In this document: piece by piece, positions 57,418-64,000 of the stretch
Layout: every line of letters starts with the position of its first letter
Position numbering within the stretch: position 1 is the first letter of the stretch
NCBI GenBank assembly: GCA_948567375.1
Contig: OX419761.1
Location: forward strand, 10,020,243-10,084,242
DNA: 64,000 nt
Direction: 5' to 3'
Source of the DNA: Lunularia cruciata
Taxonomy: Eukaryota; Streptophyta; Marchantiopsida; Lunulariales; Lunulariaceae
Translations under genes and position numbers: made by a program
Notes under the pieces: model-generated
Database searches by the model: none
What the model saw: the letters and a program-made list of their open reading frames with translations, nothing else
Told to the model about the DNA's origin: nothing

Positions 57418-57705
57418 ATGGTGGTTAGGTCCCTCTAACTCCAAATAGCCATGTACTCCAAGTATATGGTACACCCTATGATGGGCAAAAATCAGGAGTC
57501 TAGGTGCTTTGGAGCCCCATTGTTAGTCGCATGTCTGCAATCTACACCATATAAAGAATGAACTAGCTATAGGTCAAATACATCTAGGACATAACCACTA
57601 TCCCTGAGGAACCACCGTGAGGGGAGGGGTCATACATGCAATATGCCATCCTCTCAAATAGTTATCACACACTAACATAATAGCAGCTCCACTAGAAGAA
57701 CCACA
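57418..57705. other. D1 3' untranslated stretch
   Basis: About 290 bp between the integrase C-terminus and the polypurine tract. I see no frame or motif in it. Confidence 0.4.
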
Positions 57706-58700
57706 TCACATACACCTCAAGCCTACACGTACAAGTGCCATGCTTGGGTCCATAGTACCATCAATGTTTGGGAGGTGGCATGGCGCACAATTGTGCACAT
57801 GATCCTTCCAAACAACACCATCACGTCCTTCTAACACAAGGACTCCAGATGGCAAAACCTCATGCACTCTCAAGATAGTGCGGCCTGTCAAAACATCAAA
57901 TGTCATCAATGTTGTATATACATATGTTGCTTGGATGAAATTGACAGATTGAGGGTCTATAACCTCCTCCTTGAATAGTAGCATAGCATAAAGTATCTCT
58001 ATGTTGAGCAATTGCCAAGTTCTCAAAGGCCATTGGCATCACAATTTGAAAGATCTTTGCCCGCTGAGAACATTTGCTCATCCATACATCTGGGTCATCC
58101 AAGTCCACAACTATAGTAGCATATCGACAAATGGCTGCAGGTAAATCTGAATCTTGTCCATATAGTAGAAAGTATAGAGAGAAGGATGCTAAGGAGGCTT
58201 GCCAGCTGAATCTATAGCCCATGGTCAACCAAGGTAACTAGAGATCCCAATCTCCCAAGTGGCCTTTCTGCAAACCATACTTTTGCAATCCTCTCTTCAC
58301 CGTCTGAACCACTCTCTCTGCTAAGCCATCGGCCTCAGGGTGATCTTGGGATGTAGTACAATGATCAATCAAAGCCTTGTCACACAAGACCTTAAACTCC
58401 CCCAAGAACTCTGTACCCTGATCAGTCAAAACCTCAATTGGTGCACCAAAATGACTAAGAACTTCATCCAGGAAAGAGTAAGCTGCCCTTTCACTATACT
58501 TGTCAAGAAGTGCCACCAACTCAATCCACTTGGAGAAGTGCTCTACCATCACCAAAACATCCCGATGATGTCTCACAGTCAGCGGTAAAGGTCCAGCAAA
58601 CTCCAAACTCCAACGGTAACCCAATCCCATGATAGGTAATGGGTGTAACTATGGCATAGGAGCATTGAATGATGCTCTAACTCGGTCACAAACCACACAT
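57706..58700 (-). pseudogene. D1 integrase
   Basis: Minus strand. The zinc-binding region lies at about 58800-58680 (HEELGHFGVKQTYSLLQ, then broken). The core in 58630-58238 reads WSLEFAGPLPL, VEHFSKWIELV, VLTDQGTEFLGEF and HPEADGLAERVVQTVKRGL. The second Asp (TDQG) and the Glu (AERV) are present; the first catalytic residue reads Glu where Asp is expected. The C-terminal part, 58228-57706, includes GYRFSWQASLASFSLYFLLYG and GRTILRVHEVLPSGVLVLEG with NCAPCHLPN. A stop at about 58237 and frame changes show it is dead. Confidence 0.82.
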
Positions 58701-58792
58701 TGTGACAACAAACTGCTGTACCTTGGTCTGCATATCGTGCCACCAATAATGACTCTAGAGTAAGCTATATGTTTGCTTTACTCCAAAATGTC

Positions 58793-59539
58793 CTAGCTCC
58801 TCATGAGCATGACAGACCAACTGTGGTCTCTGAGATAGAAATGGTACCACTTGCACTCTACTATCCTTCCATACACGCAAAAGGTGTCTGCACTCCAATC
58901 TGAACCGTTAGGCTGAAGAACACATTCTCTCTCCGTGGCCCCAATTGTGCTACCCACAACACCAGTGCAAAGAGAGTCCATCACTAAGACATCATCATGA
59001 ATGTCTTGCTGAACTATACCAATATCTTCACTCTCTAGATCTATGACCTCAATAACTCCTCTTGTATGTGCTGAGAGAGATACCACCAAAGCCTCTACAA
59101 ATAAACACAGAAAGGCCGATGCATGCCAACTTGGCACCATCTCCTCATCTGTCTCACCATGCCAATGTGCTCCGGTCTGATATTGCTTGCTGGGATATGG
59201 GTTTCTACTCAACCCATCTGCATCACGGTTCACCACTCCAAGTTTGTGAACAACCGTGAAATCATACTCCTGTAAAATCAGAGCCCATTGTGCAAGCTTA
59301 CCTAAAAGCTTGTCGTACTCCATCAACCACGTTAGTGGCCGATGATCAGTGATGAGAGGGAAGGGGTTACCAAATAGGTAACATCGGAAATGTGCTACTG
59401 CCCAAACTGCTACCAAGCACTCTCCTTCATATGAGCTATACTTTGCCTCCGCTGAATTGTTGGAGCAACTAGCGTAGGCCACCACAAACTCCTTCCCCTC
59501 ATCATCATGTTGGGTGAGCACCGCTCCAAGCCCCAACAT
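58793..59539 (-). pseudogene. D1 RNase H and integrase-linker region
   Basis: A 248-codon open frame on the minus strand. It begins GLGAVLTQHDDEGKEFVVAY, then SSYEGECLVAVWAVAHFRCY, FPLITDHRPLTWLM and NRDADGLSRNP, the standard Gypsy RNase H. It continues into a spacer ending near the integrase zinc region (RPQLVCHAHEELG). The preceding part of RNase H is broken by a stop at about 59540. Confidence 0.82.
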
Positions 59540-60860
59540 ACTCCAATTAGTATGAACCTAAAATGGTCGTCCTCTGATCGGTCTCCTCAAAATAGGAGCA
59601 GATGTTAACCTCTCCTTGAGCTCTACAAAAGCTCTCTACTGCTCATCTCCCCAACACCACTCCTATGTAAGCTTGGTCAGCTTCATCAAGGCCTTGGCAA
59701 TGGCACTAAATCCTCTAACATAGCGGTGATAGAAGTTTGCCAACCCAAGAATGCTTGCACTTTGCTCACATCCGTAGGCCAAGGAAATGTGCAATAGCCT
59801 CCACCTTGGTCTACTAAACACCAATTCCTCCAAGGTTGATAGTGTGACCCAAATACTCAACCTCCTCATGGAAGAACCTACACTTCCCAAGATGTAATTT
59901 GAATCCATGAGATCTCAACCTCTCAAACACCTCCAATAACTGTCTCTCATGCTCCTCCATAGTAGTGCTATGGACCAAAGTGTCATCAATATAGCATCAA
60001 GCAAAATCCAATCTAGCTAGGATCCTATCCATGACCCTCTGGAACTCAGCAAGAGTGTTCTTTAACCCAAACGGTAAGAACCTCCACTTATATAACACAT
60101 CCTTGCTATGAGGATCAATAGCCCAAAATGTTGTCTTGGACTTATCCTCCTCCTTGATTGGCAACTGATAATATCCCGCTCAAAGATCCAAAGTACTGAA
60201 GACCTTTTCATGCCCAATCACATCAAAAATCTCTCTAGTGTAAGCATGGCATACCGATCAGCCTTGGTTTGTTGGTTGATAGGACGGTAATCTCCACACA
60301 TCCGCCTATCTGTGTAGTTGTTATGCATATTCTTGTTGGTTGGCATCACTATTGCTGATGCATACTCTCCATGTGAAATCTCCACCAATCTAGCCTCAAA
60401 AAGGTCACTACTCCGGCTCTAAATCAATATCCTCTCCATCTCACTATATTGATAAGGATGTCCAAAAACTGGTGTATCGCTAATCAGCTCAATCCGTATA
60501 CCGGGTCCTTTTAGAGCACCCAAATCCTTCATACTAAAGGCAAAATAACTTGTGTGGCTCCTCAAGAACCTCCAAACCTTTTGTCTTTCCTCTCTAGTAA
60601 GCTTGGGTCCAAGATCTGGCTCCCAAGTATCCTCTGTAATTGTAGTAGGAGTGGAAGACGTACTGACTGGTTGCTACACTGGGCCCTTGGGATCAATAGT
60701 GTCATGCTCCCACCCACTAGAGGTCCCAACCTTTGTGTGAAAAACTCCCTCCACTCTGGCTGCAAGCTCCACACGTCCTCTAGCTGCATCCCAAGTGGAC
60801 CAAGGATGTAATCTAAGTAGCTCATGCTCACTTGGATGGACTCCAAGTAGACCACTCTCC
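59540..60860 (-). pseudogene. D1 reverse transcriptase
   Basis: Frame-shifting RT on the minus strand. Around 60330-60280 it gives RRMCGDYRPINQQT, around 60150-60060 FSTLDL/YYQLPI and WRFLPFGLKNT in different frames. The active site CYIDDTLVHS has its Y-I-D-D codons at 59993-59982. Further on come LHLGKCRFFHEEV and VEYLGHTI near 59890-59830. Frequent stops. Order protease, RT, RNase H, integrase identifies Ty3/Gypsy rather than Copia. Confidence 0.8.
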
Positions 60861-62300
60861 CTAGTAGCTACTGGATGTGTCCCAAGAATACCATGTCCAC
60901 TTGGTCCATCGCCCCCAACATGTGCATGAATTATCTTGATAGGCACAAGGCTCACAAGTGTCCAAATAGTGATGCCTATCAAGCACATCCTACGCTGCTC
61001 TGCCAAGCCAAGGCTCACAATCCAGGTCAAATAGTTCAAGTCCATAGCCTGACCTCACACCTAACGCCTGGATGCCTCTAACACTGCTAGAACAGTGGTA
61101 ATACTGGTGCAAAAACCCATTGCTCGCTCTCTCTCATCAACATTGGGCTCCACCAACTACTTTAATTGTGAGTCCCAAAGAAGTCCAGGTCCTCTCTCTC
61201 AAAAAGCATGAGAGCTTGGGAAACTCATGAGTATGGGAAATGCCTCTCTAAGCTGTCCAACTAGGTTCACCATTGCCATAGGTGACCTATCAGCCACTAC
61301 TATTGTCTGAGATTGACGCCCAACATCCAAGATATCATCAACAAGGATGTGGTCAAGTCGCTAAATCCCATCATAAGCACGCTATAAAACCTCTTTGGGT
61401 AAGAGGTTTGTCTACCAAAGAAGAAGACAATGAGCTTGTGATCCAACTCTAGCTGCATCTAACAATACAGTAGGTCCCATCCAAGAATGGACCTGATGTG
61501 TACTTGCCACCACTTTGGTGCAAGAATCACCCATCAAAGGGATGTTCTCCAAAAGGTAAGCAGGAGAAATGGACTGATGATCCTGGAGATGTCATAGTAT
61601 CCATAACATCTCCCAAAATACACTTGAACAAGGATCCTAAAGACCCAAACCTCTACCAGCACATGTATGTCCCTTACATCGCTATCCAGAAATCACCAAG
61701 TGAATAGGCCCATGTCTCTCTAGATCATGCACCCCCCTTAAGGAATGTTTGTTGGTAGGGCCATCTGGTAACCTTTGACTACCGACATCAATAATAACTC
61801 CGGATACCAATAAGCCAAGTGTGCCACATGATGTAGAAAGACTTGCCTAGCATTCTCCTCTCTCTCTACATGCAAGTACCTCTGTACTTGTATACCTGCC
61901 TATAACACCGCAGCTAGTCCGGTGCTAATCCCATCGAACAACTCTAATAGACATATCCCCTTTATTGGATACTGCCAAGCAATGAGTGTGGTATCCAAAG
62001 GTGTCAAAGCAATCAACTCTGGAGGCTCATCCTCACACTCATCTCTTGATGCTATGAAGGCTCCACTCCAAGCCTATTGCACCAATTGATCTGCATGATG
62101 CTGTAATGCCTCCTCGGAACTCCACAATGGAACATCCAAGGTGGATGGAACAATCCCACTTGTACTCCAAATCTAGGTGATCTCCTCTGGTATTGGAGTA
62201 TCCTTTACATGGGCATTCCCCTCCTACAAGTCATTAGGCCAAGTAATTGCACCATTAAAAGCTAAAACTGATGTTGCCATGGTCCCGTACTATAGTGAGC
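60861..62300 (-). pseudogene. D1 protease-to-RT spacer
   Basis: About 1.4 kb with only short broken frames, homologous to D2 53251-54419 and 56311-56600. Stretches such as NYLTWIVSLGLAEQ (about 61030) and GVHPSEHELLRLHPW are family-specific linker, not recognised domains. Nothing else is seen. Confidence 0.55.
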
Positions 62301-62880
62301 CAAGACTACCACAAACCAACAACTGCAACCTTCCCCAACATAAGGGGTTGTGCACCAGAGTCTAACAAGACTCTGTGTGGTGTATAGACCTTCCCTGAAG
62401 GTCCTACAAAATGGAAAATCCTCCTTTGGTTATTCAATAGGACAACACCAGGTGTGGACTGCGCTCTCTCAAAGGCCGGTCTATTTGGCAACTCCTCCAA
62501 TCTAGCCGTTGCTGCCTGCCATAAACCATTGGTTGCTGAATGGATCCTATGCTCCTCCACCAAGTCAGCTCCACTACCAACCACCTTTGCTCTAGTAGTA
62601 TGAAGTGCATCATCTTTACTCTCACAAAGTGTGGCAGCCAACCAAAACACTAGGGCTGGGTCAAGTCCCAATGTAAACATGTCACAGGCCAAAAACAAAG
62701 GACACCATATAATTAGCTGAGCCGCCCCCAACATCATGATAGACTTAGTCTGTGTAGTAGTAGGTGGTTGACTAGCAGGTAGTCCATCATGTACTCTATC
62801 ACCACCTACCATACCTGCATTGGGACATCAGGAACCATGGATGTCATCTGCAATGCCTCAGATAGCGTGAAAGATTAGAG
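62301..62880 (-). pseudogene. D1 aspartic protease region
   Basis: A 168-codon open minus-strand frame (62812-62306). It carries FERAQSTPGVVLLNNQRR and the active site VLLDSGAQPLMLG, with Asp-Ser-Gly codons at 62362-62354. It is preceded by a linker with FLACDMFTLGLDPALVFWLA. The retroviral-type protease would cut the gag-pol polyprotein. The active site is intact here, unlike in D2. Confidence 0.72.
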
Positions 62881-64000
62881 AACTTTGACTTGTCTCCCAA
62901 CCTCTCCTCTTTGTGGGTCCAACTCCACTGATGCTCCTCTAGGCTCCGGAGCACGTACTACACTCCTTGTCACTGCTGCAGATATCCACCTGTGTTGCTC
63001 TGCACATGAAATCCAAAGCATCTCTATCATCAACATATGAGGTGGAAGCCTCAACACCCGAATCTGATCTCCTTTGAGCAATAGCCATACTAGCTAATCT
63101 CTGCTCCAACTGCTCAATCCAAGTAGCCATAGTTGTATCAGAAGTAAGTGCAAGTACTGCACCCCTACTAGGTGTTGATCCTCTACCACCACCTCTACCA
63201 CCTTGTTCTCCATGAATTGGAGCTCCTCTACTACCTGCCATAGCAGCCCTACCACTCCGTAACTCCGGGTGTAGGTCAAAACACCGGTCACTAGTGTGAC
63301 CAAATCTATGGCAATGCTCACACTACCTCTGTGTTGGCTGTGATGCACCCGAGGTATTTGGTCCACTGCCTTGAGTACACTCTCTCTGATGGTGAGGTCA
63401 CCACAAGTCCAACAAGCAACACCACTACTCATTGGCTACTGCTGACCCAAAAATGAAGGTAAAGGTCTAACTCCACTAGGCCTTCCACTCACTCCATAGG
63501 ATTTGGGCTGTCCACCCCTTCCTCAAAAACCAACTGGGTAGAGTGCACTTTGCTGCACTCTAGAAGAAGTGACAGCCGTGGATGAGGTCTCCCTACCAAA
63601 TCCAGATGTCACCACCCTCTCCTCTACCATGTTGAGCTCAATACGCTTAGCCAAACCAAAGACCACTGCCAAAGTAGGCAAAGTAGCATATAACAATGTA
63701 GCATCATGAACTCTACATTGCAACTCCCTGTCTAGTATCCCATACCAAAACTGGACTGCCTAGGCCTCAGTAACTCCGTGAGTGAAACTAATCAGCCGCT
63801 TCATACGAGTGTATGCTTCACGTAGGCTCTCTCTAGCCTTCCAATGGAACTCCTGCAAGCTCCTCAGCTTGTCAGTCCGCACTCCTTGGTAGTTCTGCCT
63901 CAAACACTAGAAGAACTCCACCATGGGGTAAAACTCCGATACCACACCACCTCTTGTAGTGGTACCTCCACTCGTAGTAGCACTATCTCTAGCTAGTGCA
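62881..64000 (-). pseudogene. D1 gag, truncated by window edge
   Basis: Minus strand from the window end: KLRSLQEFHWKARESLREAY-like residues (about 63870-63800), then AVQFWYGILDRELQ and 63723-63523 with VFGLAKRIELNMVEERV, the gag capsid-like domain. After a broken linker comes the CCHC knuckle CEHCHRFGHTSDRC (63323-63281, CX2CX4HX4C), then a Gly/Arg-rich stretch (GGRGGGRGSTP) and the coiled tail ATWIEQLEQRLASMAIAQRR. Stops at about 63760 and 63520. The N-terminus and 5' LTR lie beyond 64000. Confidence 0.75.

Noticed and set aside
1-64000. tRNA, rRNA or small nuclear RNA genes
   Set aside because: No cloverleaf boxes or rRNA-like stretches were noticed on either strand; a scan with tRNAscan-SE or Infernal would settle it.

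Overview
This window looks like intergenic heterochromatin from a land plant with a large, repeat-filled genome. The reverse transcriptase (RT) and integrase of the Ty3/Gypsy element at the right edge resemble the type common in ferns and gymnosperms, but the species cannot be fixed from sequence alone. I found no convincing host gene, tRNA, rRNA or CRISPR array. Almost every base can be assigned to nested, decaying retroelement-like repeats.

The dominant component is one repeat family, here called family A. At least 13 copies or fragments on both strands cover about 37 kb, more than half of the window. A standard copy is about 3.7-3.8 kb. It starts TGTGGTACCCACA, ends TTGTCACA, and is flanked by 5-bp target-site duplications (TSDs; exact in six copies, one mismatch in two more). 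It carries a relic of a single long ORF (about 800 codons) with a conserved N-terminal region I do not recognise, an acidic/basic linker and a long coiled coil. Nearly all copies that retain the regions have a TATAAA just before the ORF, a second TATTTAA box after it, and a conserved terminal region of about 670-690 bp. Two readings are possible: a very large LTR, mostly present as solo LTRs, with a gene inside U3; or a non-autonomous element without terminal repeats. The shorter A8 and A10 (about 1.9 kb) lack most of the ORF.

Layout. 1-643 and 4413-5014: Gypsy gag/protease fragment (F) split by A1. 5015-8848: 5' half of a better-preserved Gypsy element (C: LTR, primer-binding-like site, two zinc-knuckle ORFs, protease), abruptly fused to A2 (8849-10223). 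10224-19150: CT-rich family B copy (B1) split by A3 and A4. 19151-21261: Gypsy pol fragment (RT end, RNase H, DD35E integrase) ending exactly where A6 begins. 21262-31249: A6, split by B2 and by another family-A copy, A7. 31250-34809: fragment E (gag on the minus strand) split by A8. 34810-48503: A11 (minus, holding B3), A13 (plus, holding A12) and A14. 48504-56745: plus-strand Gypsy fragment D2 split by A9 and A10. 56746-64000: minus-strand Gypsy element D1 with 3' LTR, polypurine tract, integrase, RNase H, RT, protease and gag, running off the window.

All coding regions are interrupted by stops and frameshifts, so these are fossils. One ancestral arginine codon appears as TGA in several family-A copies, consistent with methyl-cytosine deamination. 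The nesting gives a relative history: D2, F, E, B1, A6, A11 and A13 were already present before A1, A3, A4, A7, A8, A9, A10 and A12 landed. Boundaries of composite elements are my inference from aligning copies by eye.
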